Assembly: GCF_004402695.1 (NCBI RefSeq)
Contig: NZ_SOFL01000016.1
Coordinates: 1-64,000, forward strand
Length of the DNA: 64,000 bases
Direction: 5' to 3'
Source: Cryobacterium adonitolivorans
Lineage (GTDB): Bacteria > Actinomycetota > Actinomycetes > Actinomycetales > Microbacteriaceae
Positions within the stretch are counted from its first letter, which is position 1; each line of letters begins with the position of its first letter. Under the pieces are notes generated by a model that made no database searches, was not told the DNA's origin, and saw only the letters and a program-made list of their open reading frames with translations. Shown in pieces: positions 28,058 to 37,746 of this stretch. The position numbers and the translations under genes are program-made.

Positions 28058-28654
28058 ATGACCGCTCAGAACTCGCCCGAGGTGATCCCGCACTACACTC
28101 CAGGGGCCGAGCGGCTGCTTGCCGCGGCGTCTGACCTCTTCTACCGGGAGGGTATCCACGCCGTCGGCGTCGACACCATCGCCGCGGCGGCCGGGGTGAC
28201 CAAGAAGACGCTCTACGACCGGTTCGGGTCGAAGGAGGCGCTGGCCGTGGCCTACCTCCGCGGGCGGGACGCGCGGTGGCGGGAGCACCTGGAGCAGGAG
28301 CTCGCGTCGGAAAAGCCCGGCAGCCTGGACCGCATCCTCGCGGTGTTCGACATTTCGGCGCGCTGGGCGGTCGTCAACAGCAACAAGGGCTGCAGCGCCA
28401 TCAACGCGCGCGCCGAGACAGGCGATGCGGCGCATCCGGTGGCCGTCGAAGCCATTCGCCAGAAGAAGTGGATGCGGGACGTCTTCGAGGGGCTCTGCCG
28501 GGACGCCGGCGTCGCCGACGCGGACCGCACGGCCGACATGCTCATGCTGCTCTACGAAGGCGGACTGGTGACCGCAGGAATGGGCACCTTCGCCGACCCC
28601 TTCGCGGCCGGGCGCACGGCCGCGGCCTCCATTCTCAAGACCGCCGTCCGCTAG
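28058..28654 (+). CDS. TetR-family regulator
   Basis: This 198-residue protein has an N-terminal helix-turn-helix in LLAAASDLFYREGIHAVGVD, then AAAAGVTKKTLYDRFGSKEA. The C-terminal domain carries NSNKGCSAINARAETGDAAH and LLYEGGLVTAGMGTFADPFA, seen in regulators that control efflux genes. It is divergent from the DMT exporter gene and very likely represses it. ATG 28058 was chosen over a much longer open frame that runs through the transporter gene's antisense. Confidence 0.9.
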   Translation: MTAQNSPEVIPHYTPGAERLLAAASDLFYREGIHAVGVDTIAAAAGVTKKTLYDRFGSKEALAVAYLRGRDARWREHLEQELASEKPGSLDRILAVFDISARWAVVNSNKGCSAINARAETGDAAHPVAVEAIRQKKWMRDVFEGLCRDAGVADADRTADMLMLLYEGGLVTAGMGTFADPFAAGRTAAASILKTAVR

Positions 28655-28732
28655 GGACGGGCTCAGCGCGCTCGTCCAGCGCCGTCGCGGTTACGGGGCC
28701 CCAGCGCTGATCGGGCCGTTTGCGTCAGCGGG

Positions 28733-30472
28733 TCAGTCGAGGGTTGCCAGCTGCTCCCCCGCCACGATCATGTCGCCGGGCGCGCGGTGACGCTGCAGCG
28801 TGCCCGACCCGGTCGCCACGATCGTGGTCTCCATCTTCATGGCCTCCATCACCACGACGGGGTCGCCCTCGGCGACCTCGGTACCGTCCGCGACCAGCCA
28901 GGTGATGAGAGTTCCGGCCATCGGCGCGACGAGGCCGGCGGGCGCGGGAGTCGCCGCGTCAGCCGCGGTGGCTACCGGCGCCCCGGCGCGCGTGAGGACG
29001 GATGCGGCTGGTAGCGCTCCGGCGTCGGCGGGCATCCGCAGGGTGTGCCGACGGCCGTCGATCTCGATCCAGCTGTTGGTGATCCCGAGCTCCTCGGGTT
29101 CTGGTTGCAGCGCCTCGGCGGGTATCCGTTCGGCGAAGGAGGTCTCGATCCACTGGGTGTGCACCTTGAGAGCCTCGGCTTCGGCGAAGTCGTCGTCGCG
29201 CAGCACCGCCCGGTGGAACGGCAGCACCGAGGGGATGCCCTCGAGCACGAACTCGTCGAGGGCCCGCCGGGCGCGACGGATCGCGATCTGGCGGGTGGGC
29301 CCGGTGACGATGAGCTTGGCCAGCATCGAGTCGAACCGGCCGGAGACGACCGTGCCGGTCTCGACACCCGAGTCGACCCGGATGCCCGGCCCGGTCGGCG
29401 GCTCGAACCGGGTGATTACGCCGGGGGTGGGCAGGAACCCGCGCGCGGCATCCTCGGCATTGATGCGGAACTCGAGGGAGTGGCCAGTGGGCGCCGGGGT
29501 CGCCTGCACTGACAGCGGCAGGCCCTCGGCGATGCGCAGCTGTTCGGCGACGATGTCGACGCCGGTGGTTTCCTCGGTGACCGGGTGCTCAACCTGCAGC
29601 CGGGTGTTCACCTCGAGGAACGAGATGGTGCCGTCCACGCTGAGGAGGTACTCGACGGTCGCGACGCCCCGGTAGTGCGCCGCGGCGCAGATGTCCGCCG
29701 CCGAGCGGTGCAGGCGGTTCCGCTGCTCGTCGGTGAGGAACGGGGCCGGGGCCTCCTCGACGAGCTTCTGGTTGCGGCGCTGCAGCGAGCAGTCCCGGGT
29801 GCCGAGCACCACGACGTTGCCGTGGCTGTCGCTGAGCACCTGCACCTCCACGTGGCGGGGTGCGTCGAGGAACTGCTCGACGAAGCACTCGCCGCGCCCG
29901 AACGCGGTGACGGCCTCGCGCACCGCGGCGTCGAACTGTTCGGCCACCTCGTCCAGGCTGCGGGCCACCCGCATGCCGCGGCCGCCGCCGCCGAAGGCCG
30001 CCTTGATCACGATGGGTAAGCCGTGCGTCTCAGCGAAGGCGACGGCGTCCGCCGCTGAGGCGACCGGATCGGGGGTGCCGGCCACCAGGGGTGCGCCGAC
30101 GCTGGCGGCGAGCTGGCGGGCGGCGATCTTGTCGCCGAGCAGGTCGATGCTCTCCGGGCTCGGGCCGATCCAGGTGAGCCCGGCCGCGATCACCCGGCGG
30201 GCGAAGGGGGCGCTCTCGGAGAGGAACCCGTAGCCGGGGTGCACGGCGTCGGCGCCGCTTCGCACCGCGACGGTGATGAGCTTCTCGGCATCCAGGTATG
30301 TCGCGGCGGGGCTGTCGCCGTCGAGGCCCCAGGCCTCGCCGGCCAGCCGCACGTGGATGGCGTCGGCGTCGCTGTCGGCGTAAACCGCGACGGTGTCCAG
30401 GCCCCGGTCGGCGCAGGCGCGGATGATGCGCACGGCGATCTCGCCCCGGTTGGCGATCAGGACTTTCTTCAT
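28733..30472 (-). CDS. Biotin carboxylase fused to biotin carboxyl carrier domain
   Basis: This 579-residue protein has a biotin carboxylase at residues 1-445: [20 protein letters not shown], the glycine-rich ATP-grasp loop [39 protein letters not shown], and the [18 protein letters not shown] catalytic strand. A linker follows, then a biotinyl domain at about 505-579 with the biotinylated Lys in MEAMKMET. It would carboxylate biotin with ATP and bicarbonate. No acetyl- or propionyl-CoA carboxyltransferase gene is near. Instead the gene overlaps the fused pxpB-pxpC gene by 4 bases, so its partner is probably that protein. Last gene of the operon. Confidence 0.92.
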   Translation of the reverse strand: MKKVLIANRGEIAVRIIRACADRGLDTVAVYADSDADAIHVRLAGEAWGLDGDSPAATYLDAEKLITVAVRSGADAVHPGYGFLSESAPFARRVIAAGLTWIGPSPESIDLLGDKIAARQLAASVGAPLVAGTPDPVASAADAVAFAETHGLPIVIKAAFGGGGRGMRVARSLDEVAEQFDAAVREAVTAFGRGECFVEQFLDAPRHVEVQVLSDSHGNVVVLGTRDCSLQRRNQKLVEEAPAPFLTDEQRNRLHRSAADICAAAHYRGVATVEYLLSVDGTISFLEVNTRLQVEHPVTEETTGVDIVAEQLRIAEGLPLSVQATPAPTGHSLEFRINAEDAARGFLPTPGVITRFEPPTGPGIRVDSGVETGTVVSGRFDSMLAKLIVTGPTRQIAIRRARRALDEFVLEGIPSVLPFHRAVLRDDDFAEAEALKVHTQWIETSFAERIPAEALQPEPEELGITNSWIEIDGRRHTLRMPADAGALPAASVLTRAGAPVATAADAATPAPAGLVAPMAGTLITWLVADGTEVAEGDPVVVMEAMKMETTIVATGSGTLQRHRAPGDMIVAGEQLATLD

Positions 30473-32130
30473 GGTGTTACCTCTGGGTTGTCGGCGAGCG
30501 AGTACGCGGCGAACGGGCCGATGGGACGAAAACGGATGCGCGCACCCGGCGGAAGTTGGCCGGCGAGCGGCAGGTGGTGGGTGGCGACCGCGCCGATCAC
30601 CGGGTAGCCGCCGGTGAGGGGGTGGTCGGCGAGGAAGAGCACGGGCTGGCCGTTCGGCGGGATCTGGATGGCACCGGAGACGGTGCCCTCGCTGGGCAGT
30701 TCGGCGCCGACGACCCGGGTGAGGGGCTCGCCCTCCAGCCGCAGTCCCACCCGGTTGGAGCGGGCGCTGACCAGCCAGCTCTGCCCGGTGAGGGCATCGA
30801 CGGCGTCGGCGGAGAACCAGTCGGTGCGCGGGCCGAGGATCACGTCGAGCACGACCTCGGTCGAGGCGTCGACGGCATCGACGGCGTCGACCGTGGGCGG
30901 GCCGGGCAGCGCGACCGCGCGGATGCCGCTCGCGGGCGTGCAGACCGGCAGCACGGCTCCGGCGGTCACCGGCGCCGGGCCGAGTCCGGCGAGCACGTCG
31001 GTGGACAGGCTGCCGAGCACCGGGTCCAGGGCGAATCCGCCCCGAACGGCGAGGTAGCTGCGAAGCCCGGAGGTCGGGCGACCCAGCACGAGTTCCTCGC
31101 CAGCGCCGAGGGCGAACGGTCCACCGACGGCGACGCTGCGGGTGCGGGCGCTGCCGCCGTCGGCCCCCGCCGGAGTGCTGATGGTCAGCGGCACCGGGGC
31201 CCCGGTGACGGCGAGAACCTGCTCGCCGCGGGCTCGAAGCCGCAGGCGGCCGAAGGTCAGTTCGAGGGCGGCTTCCCGGCTGGGGTTGCCGACCAGCCGG
31301 TTGGCCGCACGCAGCGACACCGGGTCGAGGGCGCCGGAGGTGGAGACGCCCATGCTCGCGTAGCCGGGCCGGCCGAGGTCCTGCAGCAGCGTCAGCATGC
31401 CAGGGTCGAGGATCTCCAGCCCGTGCTCGGCCTCGGCCGTGGGAGTGCCCGCGGGCGCGCTCGACGACTCACCGGCAGAGTCGGAGGCGGCGGAGACCGA
31501 CACGGCGGCCCGGCCGCCGCCGGAAACCTCCACGAACCGCACCCGGTCGCCCGGCAACAGCAGGGCGGGACGCTCGCGCGACAGGTTCCACATCCGTGCC
31601 TCGGTGGTGCCGATGAGCTGCCAGCCGCCGGGGCTCTCGCGCGGGTAGACCCCGCTGAAGGTACCGGCGAGGGCCACGGAGCCGGCGGGGATGCGGGTGC
31701 GCGGGGAGCTGCGGCGCGGCACATCCAGGGCCGGGTGGCCGCCGGAGAGGTAGGCGAAGCCCGGGGCGAAGCCGGTGAAACCCACCGCGTAGTCCTGACC
31801 GGTGTGCAGCCGCACGACCTCGTCGGCGCTGAGGCCGAGCAGGCCGGCCACCTCGCCCAGGTCTTCGCCGTCGTAGGTCACCGGGATCTCGATGAGGGTG
31901 CCCTCCCCGGCGACGCGGCCGTCCAGGTCGCGGGTGCGCACGGCCCGCACGATCTGCTCGGGCGTCACGGCGCTCGGCCTGTAGAACACCAGCAGGGTGC
32001 GGGCACCCGGGATCAGCTCGCCGGTGCCGGTGATGGGGTCGCTGCTGAGCGAGTCGAACAGCGCCAGGGTGGTCGGCAGGTCGTCGAGCTCGATCAGGAG
32101 GGCGTCGTCGCGAACGGGGAGGAAACGCAT
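30469..32130 (-). CDS. Fused 5-oxoprolinase subunits PxpB-PxpC (KipI-KipA)
   Basis: This 553-residue protein has an N-terminal KipI/PxpB domain (about residues 1-215: [67 protein letters not shown]). A Ser/Ala-rich linker follows, then a KipA/PxpC domain (about 245-550: [69 protein letters not shown]). In Bacillus and E. coli these are separate chains of ATP-dependent 5-oxoprolinase; the same two domains form the carboxyltransferase of urea amidolyase. It sits between pxpA (10 bases upstream) and the biotin carboxylase (4-base overlap). Confidence 0.92.
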   Translation of the reverse strand: MRFLPVRDDALLIELDDLPTTLALFDSLSSDPITGTGELIPGARTLLVFYRPSAVTPEQIVRAVRTRDLDGRVAGEGTLIEIPVTYDGEDLGEVAGLLGLSADEVVRLHTGQDYAVGFTGFAPGFAYLSGGHPALDVPRRSSPRTRIPAGSVALAGTFSGVYPRESPGGWQLIGTTEARMWNLSRERPALLLPGDRVRFVEVSGGGRAAVSVSAASDSAGESSSAPAGTPTAEAEHGLEILDPGMLTLLQDLGRPGYASMGVSTSGALDPVSLRAANRLVGNPSREAALELTFGRLRLRARGEQVLAVTGAPVPLTISTPAGADGGSARTRSVAVGGPFALGAGEELVLGRPTSGLRSYLAVRGGFALDPVLGSLSTDVLAGLGPAPVTAGAVLPVCTPASGIRAVALPGPPTVDAVDAVDASTEVVLDVILGPRTDWFSADAVDALTGQSWLVSARSNRVGLRLEGEPLTRVVGAELPSEGTVSGAIQIPPNGQPVLFLADHPLTGGYPVIGAVATHHLPLAGQLPPGARIRFRPIGPFAAYSLADNPEVTP

Positions 32131-32140
32131 GCGGCCCGCC

Positions 32141-32926
32141 CTAGGAGGTGCGCGTCTCGCCGGCGCGCGGGGCGAAGGCGGCGATGTCGATGGAGGCTGC
32201 GGTGAGGGCGCGCCGCACGTGCGCGGCCATCTCGGTGGCGCCCGGACTGTCGCCGTGCACGCAGATCGACTCCGCCGACACCCGGATGGTGCTGCCGTCG
32301 ATGGCGGTCAGGGTGCCCTCGGTCGCCAGCTGCACCATGCGGGCGGCCACCTGCTCGGCATCGTGCAGCACCGAGCCGGGCTCCCGCCGCGACACCAGGG
32401 TGCCCTCGGGTGTGTAGGCACGGTCGGCGAAGGCTTCGGTCACGCTGCGGAGGCCCGCGGCATCCGCTGCCCGCAGTACCTCGGAGCCCGGCAGGCCCAG
32501 CACGGCCAGGGTCGGGTCGATCTCACGGATCGCGGTCACCACATCCAAGGCCTGGCGGGCGTCGTGCACGATCGTGTTGTACAGGGCGCCGTGCGGCTTG
32601 ACGTAAGTGACCGTGGTGCCGGCGGCCCTGGCGATACCCTGCAGCGCGCCGACCTGGTAGATCACGTCGGCGACGAGCTCGGCGCTGGAGACGTCCATGT
32701 TGCGCCGGCCGAAGCCGGCCAGGTCGCGATATCCCACGTGCGCGCCGATATACACCCCGGCATCCCGGGCGCCGAGCACGGTCTCGCGGATCACCAGCGG
32801 GTCGCCCGCGTGGAAGCCACAGGCGATGTTGGCGCTGGTGACGATGCCGAGCATCGCCGCGTCGTCGCCGAGGGTCCAGCGGCCGAAGCCTTCGCCGAGG
32901 TCGCTGTTGAGGTCGATGGTGCTCAT
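32141..32926 (-). CDS. pxpA: 5-oxoprolinase subunit PxpA (LamB/YcsF family)
   Basis: This 261-residue cytoplasmic protein has the family opening [20 protein letters not shown], the metal-site-like [50 protein letters not shown] and [19 protein letters not shown]. PxpA takes part with PxpBC in ATP-driven opening of 5-oxoproline to glutamate. The gene is 10 bases from pxpBC and 16 bases from the carrier gene, so all four form one transcript. Confidence 0.94.
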   Translation of the reverse strand: MSTIDLNSDLGEGFGRWTLGDDAAMLGIVTSANIACGFHAGDPLVIRETVLGARDAGVYIGAHVGYRDLAGFGRRNMDVSSAELVADVIYQVGALQGIARAAGTTVTYVKPHGALYNTIVHDARQALDVVTAIREIDPTLAVLGLPGSEVLRAADAAGLRSVTEAFADRAYTPEGTLVSRREPGSVLHDAEQVAARMVQLATEGTLTAIDGSTIRVSAESICVHGDSPGATEMAAHVRRALTAASIDIAAFAPRAGETRTS

Positions 32927-32942
32927 GAGGTGCCCTTTTCGG

Positions 32943-34223
32943 TTAGACGGTCAGCAGCGAGAAGATCGGGCCGACGGCCATCACGGCCATGTACCAGGTG
33001 AGCAGCGTGGCGGCCGTTCCGATGACCAGCAGCCAGCGCGGGTAGCGATAACCGTTCATCAGGTCGCCGCGGAACCAGCCGATGTACATGAAGATAGTGA
33101 GGCCGATGGGCAGGATCAGGCCGTTGAATCCGCCGACGAACACCATCAGGGTGGCCGGTGCCGTGCCGATGAGCAGGTAGACGGCCAGCGAGACGACGAT
33201 GAAGACGATGGTGGCGAAGTCGGCGCGGCGCCCGACGAACTTCTTCGAGAACACCGGCAGGAACGACACCGAGGTGTAGGCCGCACCGATGATGCTGGTG
33301 ATCGCGGCGATCCAGAAGATCGCGCCGAAGACGCGCAACCCGAATTCGCCGGCCGCCGCCTGGAACGCCTGGGCGGCGGGGTTGGCCGCGCTTCCCGAGG
33401 TGTCGATGGCCACGCCGCCGGCGACGACACCGAGGATCGCGAGGAACAGCACGTAGCGCATGATGCCGGTTACGAGGATGCCGTTGAACGCCGCACGAGA
33501 AACCTCTTTGACGTGCTCGACTCCGGCGGTGCCGCTGGCCAACAGGCGATGTGCGCCGGCGTAGGTGATGTAGCCGCCGACGGTGCCGCCGACGATGGTG
33601 GTGATGGTGGCGAAGTTGACCTCATCGGGCAGTACGGTCTGGCGCAGCGCATCCCCGATGGGCGGCTGGGAGATGAACGCGACGATCACGGTGAGCACGA
33701 TCATGAGCAGCCCGGCGATGACCACGACCCGGTCGACCACCGCTCCCGCCCGCTTCGCCAGGAAAATCGCGATGGCGAACAGGGCGCTGATCAGCCCGCC
33801 GATCTTCGCATCCAGGCCGGTGAGCACATTGAGGCCGAGGCCCGCGCCGGCGATGTTGCCGATGTTGAACACCAGCCCACCGAGGATGACGAGGAAGGCG
33901 AGCACGAATCCGCTGCCCGGGATTGCGAGGTTGGCCAGCTCCGGCGCACGCTTGCCGCTGACCGTGATCATGCGCCAGATGTTCAGCTGCACGGCGAAGT
34001 CGATCAGGATCGAGGCCAGGATACCGAACGCGAACGCCGACCCCATCTGCGCGGTGAAGGTGGCCGTCTGGGTGATGAAGCCGGGGCCGATGGCCGAGGT
34101 GGCCATCAGGAACAGGGCCCCGATCAGCGCAGAGCGGCGGCTCTTGGCGACGGTGCGGACGCTCTGCTGCTCGGCGGGTTCCACGGATGCGGTGGTGGTG
34201 GTGGGATCGGTCAAGGGGCACAT
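32943..34223 (-). CDS. Nramp-superfamily carrier (YcsG-like)
   Basis: This 426-residue membrane protein has about 11 hydrophobic helices after a 40-residue hydrophilic N-terminus. The first helix has [20 protein letters not shown], the position of the DPGN motif in metal-transporting Nramps, here replaced by GPGF. This fits the YcsG-like branch, which sits with pxpA in B. subtilis. Loss of the metal-binding Asp/Asn suggests it carries an organic substrate such as 5-oxoproline, which is an inference from context. It is the first gene of the operon, divergent from the GntR gene. Confidence 0.85.
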   Translation of the reverse strand: MCPLTDPTTTTASVEPAEQQSVRTVAKSRRSALIGALFLMATSAIGPGFITQTATFTAQMGSAFAFGILASILIDFAVQLNIWRMITVSGKRAPELANLAIPGSGFVLAFLVILGGLVFNIGNIAGAGLGLNVLTGLDAKIGGLISALFAIAIFLAKRAGAVVDRVVVIAGLLMIVLTVIVAFISQPPIGDALRQTVLPDEVNFATITTIVGGTVGGYITYAGAHRLLASGTAGVEHVKEVSRAAFNGILVTGIMRYVLFLAILGVVAGGVAIDTSGSAANPAAQAFQAAAGEFGLRVFGAIFWIAAITSIIGAAYTSVSFLPVFSKKFVGRRADFATIVFIVVSLAVYLLIGTAPATLMVFVGGFNGLILPIGLTIFMYIGWFRGDLMNGYRYPRWLLVIGTAATLLTWYMAVMAVGPIFSLLTV

Positions 34224-34296
34224 CCATTTCGTCGGGGGGAAGGACCCATTGGGTGTCCATCAGCTCGAGGGGACCCGAACCCCACGCAAAGAGCCT

Positions 34297-34333
34297 AATT
34301 GGGTGAACGATGCCCATCCAATTGTTGAACAAT
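34297..34333. promoter_or_regulatory. Likely GntR operators between the regulator and the 5-oxoproline operon
   Basis: ATTGTT-G-AACAAT at 34321-34333 is an exact inverted repeat of the kind bound by FadR-type GntR proteins. It abuts a second, looser repeat at 34297-34323, AATTGGGTG with CATCCAATT. The octamer ATTGGGTG also recurs near 34246 and 34378, so the intergenic region carries three direct copies. Together they mark the control region of the divergent genes. Confidence 0.68.
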
Positions 34334-34428
34334 CAATCGCGTAAACACCTTGTTTCGGGCATGTTTCGGTGAACGAGATTGGGTGCCTCTACCCCGCGGG
34401 CCATGGTCGCCTTCGCTAGAGTGGCGAC

Positions 34429-35097
34429 GTGGCGGATCTTGACGAAGCGGACGACGGTAACTCGCGCGCAGACCGGGCCGCTGAGAAGCTCCGCCGGCTG
34501 CTGACCAGCGGCGGCCTCGTGCCCGGCCAGCGCCTGTCAGAGTCCGCCGTCAGCGAGCGCCTCGGCGTCTCACGCAACACCCTGCGCGAAGCCTTCCGAA
34601 TGCTCACGCACGAGCGGCTTCTCGTGCACAAACCGCATGCCGGCGTGTTCGTGGCCGTGCCGTCGCTCGCCTCGATCATCGACATCTACCGGGTGCGCCG
34701 CATGATCGAGTGCCAGGCGCTGCTCTCCGCGCCGGCGCGGCACCCCGCCAGCCGACGGATGCGTGCCGCCGTGGAATCCGCGCAGGCCAGCCGCGACGCC
34801 GACGACTGGATTGCGGTGGGCACCGCGAACATGGAGTTCCACTCCGCGATCGTGGCGTTGGCCGACAGCGACCACCTCGACCGGCTCTACGCGAACATCT
34901 CCGCCGAGCTGCGCCTTGCCTTCTTCCTGCTCGACGACCCGGACTATCTGCACCGCCCGTACGTCGAGCTCAACGTCGCCATGCTGGACCTTTACCTCGC
35001 GGGAGAGGCCGCCGAGGCCGCCGCTGTGCTGGACGACTACCTGTTGAAGTCTGAGCGCACGATCGTCGCCGCCTACGCACGGCAGTTGCCCGCCTGA
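34429..35097 (+). CDS. GntR-family regulator with FCD domain
   Basis: This 222-residue protein has a winged helix at residues about 12-78 (KLRRLLTSGGLVPGQRLSES, VSERLGVSRNTLREAFRMLT, HKPHAGVFV) and an all-helical FCD ligand domain (about 85-215) with RRMIECQALL, NMEFHSAIVALADSDHL and HRPYVELNVAMLDLYLAGEA. The His residues of FHSAI and the later segments fit a metal-assisted carboxylate site, as expected for 5-oxoproline or glutamate sensing. It starts at GTG 34429 and is divergent from the operon it probably represses. Confidence 0.9.
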   Translation: MADLDEADDGNSRADRAAEKLRRLLTSGGLVPGQRLSESAVSERLGVSRNTLREAFRMLTHERLLVHKPHAGVFVAVPSLASIIDIYRVRRMIECQALLSAPARHPASRRMRAAVESAQASRDADDWIAVGTANMEFHSAIVALADSDHLDRLYANISAELRLAFFLLDDPDYLHRPYVELNVAMLDLYLAGEAAEAAAVLDDYLLKSERTIVAAYARQLPA

Positions 35098-35116
35098 CCT
35101 GTCCCCGCGTCACTAC

Positions 35117-35187
35117 AGGCGGAGTAACTCGCGAAACGCCGTCTTTTTCGGGCCGCCCCCGCCGGAGTGTCGCGAAGAACTCCGCCT
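35117..35187. repeat. 71-base palindromic element (second type)
   Basis: The left arm AGGCGGAGT, three bases, TCGCGA pairs with TCGCGA, three bases, ACTCCGCCT on the right, with the two internal spacers in symmetric positions. The loop of about 35 bases has a T5 run and a GC-rich stem. It lies in the gap after the GntR gene and may serve as its terminator. It is unrelated in sequence to the palindromes at 15.7 and 16.3 kb. Confidence 0.75.
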
Positions 35188-35313
35188 TTACGAACGCCCT
35201 GCTGCCGGAGTTGGGGGACCATCGCGGCCCTGCCACTGAACCGGTACCCCTAGCGCTCTGCGCCACCGTGCGTAGCGTGGAACCGGAATCCACCCGAGGA
35301 GAGGACTGCACCG

Positions 35314-35766
35314 ATGAAAGCACCCACCAGCATCCTGCGCGGCATGAGCAACGTGAATTACTGGGCAGAGGATCACGGCGCCGCGACGGCCTGGTACACC
35401 GAATTGCTGGGCATGGAGCCCTACTTCCGCATGCCCGGTTATTGCGAGTGGCGGGTCGGCGACTACGGCCATGAGCTCGGCCTCATCGACGCCCGCTACT
35501 CCCCCACTCCCCGGACGGATGCGCCCGGCGGCGCCGTACTCAACTGGCATGTCGACGACGTGCGGGTAGCCCTCACCCGGCTGCTGGAGCTCGGCGCGAT
35601 GATGCGCGAGGAGATCCGGGAACGCGGGGAGGGCTTCACCACGGCGGCGGTGGTCGACCCGTTCGGCAACGTGCTCGGCGTGATGACCAACCCGCACTAT
35701 TTGCAGGTGCTCGCGGACGCCACACCCGACGGGGAATCCGCCCGGGCGGGGCATCCGGCCGAATGA
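35314..35766 (+). CDS. VOC-superfamily (glyoxalase-like) protein
   Basis: This 150-residue protein has a VOC fold of two beta-alpha-beta-beta-beta units: NVNYWAEDHGAATAWYTELL, GMEPYFRM, GLIDARYSP, then NWHVDDVRVALTRLLELGAM and AAVVDPFGNVLGVMTNPHYL. Usual metal positions are plausible (His/Glu), but the reaction cannot be named. A GAGGAGAGG ribosome site is 9 bases before ATG 35314. It is a single gene, convergent with a hydrolase. Confidence 0.85.
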   Translation: MKAPTSILRGMSNVNYWAEDHGAATAWYTELLGMEPYFRMPGYCEWRVGDYGHELGLIDARYSPTPRTDAPGGAVLNWHVDDVRVALTRLLELGAMMREEIRERGEGFTTAAVVDPFGNVLGVMTNPHYLQVLADATPDGESARAGHPAE

Positions 35767-35772
35767 GTTCTG

Positions 35773-36621
35773 CTACCTCGCGAGGAACGCGAGTACGTGC
35801 CGGTTCCATTCGTCCTTATGGGAAACGGTGAGGCCGTGCGGGGCGTCTTCGATCAGGACGAGTTCGCTACCGGAGATCGCCTCGTGAGTGCGCTTACCAC
35901 TGACCTCGAACGGCACGATGGTGTCGGAGTCGCCGTGTATCACCAGGGTAGGCACGGTGATTTTCGTCAGATCGTCGCGGAAGTCCGTCGTCGCGAATGC
36001 GGTTGTGCAGTCGAGCGTGCCCTTCGGTGACGCCAATTCGGCGATATCGAGGTTGTAAGCAATCTGCTCGGCGCTGACCTTCGGCTTGTTGACCAGCGAG
36101 GGCTTGCCGGCAGTGAAGAACATCTGAAGAAATTCCTTCAGGAATGCCGGTCGGTCTTCCGTCAGGCCGTCGTGGAACCACTGGGCCAGCCCGGCGTCGA
36201 CACCCCCATCGGGGTTGTCATCCGATTTCCAGAGGTACGGCGGCACCGCGCTGGCGAAGACGAGCTTCGCGATGCGATCGGTGCCATAGGTGCTGACGTA
36301 TCGGGCGAGCTCGCCGCCGCCCATCGAGAATCCGATCAGAGTGACGTCCCGCAGGTCCAGCGCGTCCAGGACGGCCTTCAGGTCGGCGGCGAAAGTGTCG
36401 TAGTCGTACCCGTTCCACGGTTGCGATGACTGGCCGAATCCACGGCGGTCGTAGGTGATGACCCTGTGGCCTGCGTCGACCAGTGCGGGAACCTGGCCCT
36501 CCCAGGACCTGCCGCTGAGGGGCCAGCCGTGAATCAGTACGACGGGCTTGCCGGCCCCGGCGTCTTCGTAGTGCAGTTCGACGTCGGGACCGTTCTGGCC
36601 GGGGACGGTGATGAAGGGCAT
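35773..36621 (-). CDS. Alpha/beta hydrolase, non-heme haloperoxidase type
   Basis: This 282-residue protein begins MPFITVPGQNGPDVELHYED. The catalytic triad is readable: Ser in LIGFSMGGGELARYVSTYGT, Asp in TLVIHGDSDTIVPFE and His in IEDAPHGLTVSHKDEW. The oxyanion strand is VVLIHGWPLSGRSWEGQVPA. These are cofactor-free chloroperoxidase-like esterases. AGGAGAG precedes ATG 36621 by 6 bases and sets the start. It ends 6 bases from the convergent VOC gene. Confidence 0.92.
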   Translation of the reverse strand: MPFITVPGQNGPDVELHYEDAGAGKPVVLIHGWPLSGRSWEGQVPALVDAGHRVITYDRRGFGQSSQPWNGYDYDTFAADLKAVLDALDLRDVTLIGFSMGGGELARYVSTYGTDRIAKLVFASAVPPYLWKSDDNPDGGVDAGLAQWFHDGLTEDRPAFLKEFLQMFFTAGKPSLVNKPKVSAEQIAYNLDIAELASPKGTLDCTTAFATTDFRDDLTKITVPTLVIHGDSDTIVPFEVSGKRTHEAISGSELVLIEDAPHGLTVSHKDEWNRHVLAFLAR

Positions 36622-36946
36622 GTTCTCTCCTTGCAATCGGGATGGTTCGCTGGAGGTGATCGAGATGGTGGGATCGAGATGGTGGGATCGAGGTAATCGC
36701 GGTTCGCTGGGAGAACGCTGGATGACGGTCGCCGAGGGATCGCGTCACCCTGCTCAGAGCGCCTCCCACAGAGATCGCCGATCGTCTTGAGCTCCGTCTC
36801 CGACGATGGATCGATTGGTCGGCGCGGTGTCAACGTGCATGCTCTATTTTCAGGACGGCTGCGACCCTACGAGACTCTCAAAGGTGAGCGTTGCTTCGTC
36901 AACGTGAAGAGCCACCGAACGCTCTAGCGGCCGCACCACGCACCGC
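36622..36946. other. Intergenic stretch with a 14-base tandem repeat
   Basis: No gene is seen. At 36658-36692 the unit GATCGAGATGGTGG occurs two and a half times, just upstream of the hydrolase ribosome site. The rest (36700-36946) has lower GC than its surroundings and only short frames without ribosome sites. Confidence 0.6.
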
Positions 36947-37012
36947 ATCGTGACCAGGTCGAGGACCTTGGCGACCACGGCCGGTGAACTGGATCTGAAG
37001 ATCCCGAAGCTA
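36947..37012 (+). pseudogene. Possible IS256-family transposase fragment
   Basis: One frame reads RSRTLATTAGELDLKIPKL and then a stop. This matches the conserved N-terminal strand of IS256-type transposases, which in actinobacteria read like TLxTTAGDLELRIPKLR. Only about 22 codons remain, with no terminal repeats or other transposase parts nearby. It is a scar of an old insertion if real. The match is from memory of the family, not a search. Confidence 0.42.
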
Positions 37013-37038
37013 TGAAAGCTTGCGTTGCCGCCCGCTCG

Positions 37039-37719
37039 CTACGGTCTCAGGAGCGGGAGAAGAACGTCGTCGACGATGGCCTCCACCTCAGCGTCGGGGA
37101 CGGTTCCGCGGTCTAGCGACTCGGCGACGATGAGACGCGGGCCGATGGCAGCGGTGCGGGCCGTGGCGCGCTCGGGAGCAGCCTCGCCTCGGTCCACCGC
37201 CCTGTGCATGCAGTCCAGCAGGACGGCCTGATGGGGCAGGATCACCTCACTCATCACGTGGGTGAAGAGTTCGGGTAGGCGCGGGCGCTGAGTCAGCAGG
37301 GGACGCAACGCTCGCCCGCGAGGCTCGTCCAGCACCCGGGCGAATGTGGTGAGAAGAACGAGCAGGTCGCCTCGCAGTGTGCCGGTGTCTGGCACCAGCG
37401 GCCGTCCGAGGCCGGCATCATAATCTTTCAGTGCATCCAGCACGAGCTCGGCGGTGGTGCCCCATCGACGGTAGAGGACAGATTTCCCTGTGCCCGCCTT
37501 GGGAGCGATCTTCTCGAAACTCAGTTCCTCGAAACTGCTCGCTGCGAGCTCCTCCAGAGCGGCCCGGTAAATCGCCTGATTCAGCTCTGCCCCGCGGCGG
37601 CGCGTGGTGGCGGGCGGCGGTGTGGGAGCTGCGGAGGAGTCGGGCACTTTTTCAGTTATACCTCCCGCCGACGATTCGCGTCCAACTGTGGAAGGGTGTA
37701 TCTTCAAATAAGAAACCAT
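37039..37719 (-). CDS. TetR-family regulator
   Basis: This 226-residue protein has the helix-turn-helix in RGAELNQAIYRAALEELAAS, then KIAPKAGTGKSVLYRRWGTT, after an unusual N-terminal extension of about 55 residues rich in Ser, Thr and Pro. The C-terminal part (RLPELFTHVMSEVILPHQAV) is of the TetR_C_16/AcrR-like kind. AGAGGA lies 4 bases before ATG 37719. GTG 37647 would give a more usual N-terminus and leave room for promoters, since only 27 bases separate ATG 37719 from the divergent SnoaL gene. It probably controls that divergent operon. Confidence 0.85.
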   Translation of the reverse strand: MVSYLKIHPSTVGRESSAGGITEKVPDSSAAPTPPPATTRRRGAELNQAIYRAALEELAASSFEELSFEKIAPKAGTGKSVLYRRWGTTAELVLDALKDYDAGLGRPLVPDTGTLRGDLLVLLTTFARVLDEPRGRALRPLLTQRPRLPELFTHVMSEVILPHQAVLLDCMHRAVDRGEAAPERATARTAAIGPRLIVAESLDRGTVPDAEVEAIVDDVLLPLLRP

Positions 37720-37746
37720 TTCGTCCTCTATTTTAGGAGTCGCACT

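Noticed and set aside
26747-28435. Long minus-strand frame (reported up to 625 codons) spanning the DMT transporter and TetR genes
   Set aside because: It crosses two clear genes in other frames and shows low-complexity Arg/Pro/Gly sequence.
32697-34298. 533-codon plus-strand frame opposite the Nramp-like gene
   Set aside because: Asp/Gly/Arg-rich shadow of a membrane protein gene; no hydrophobic segments of its own and no ribosome site.
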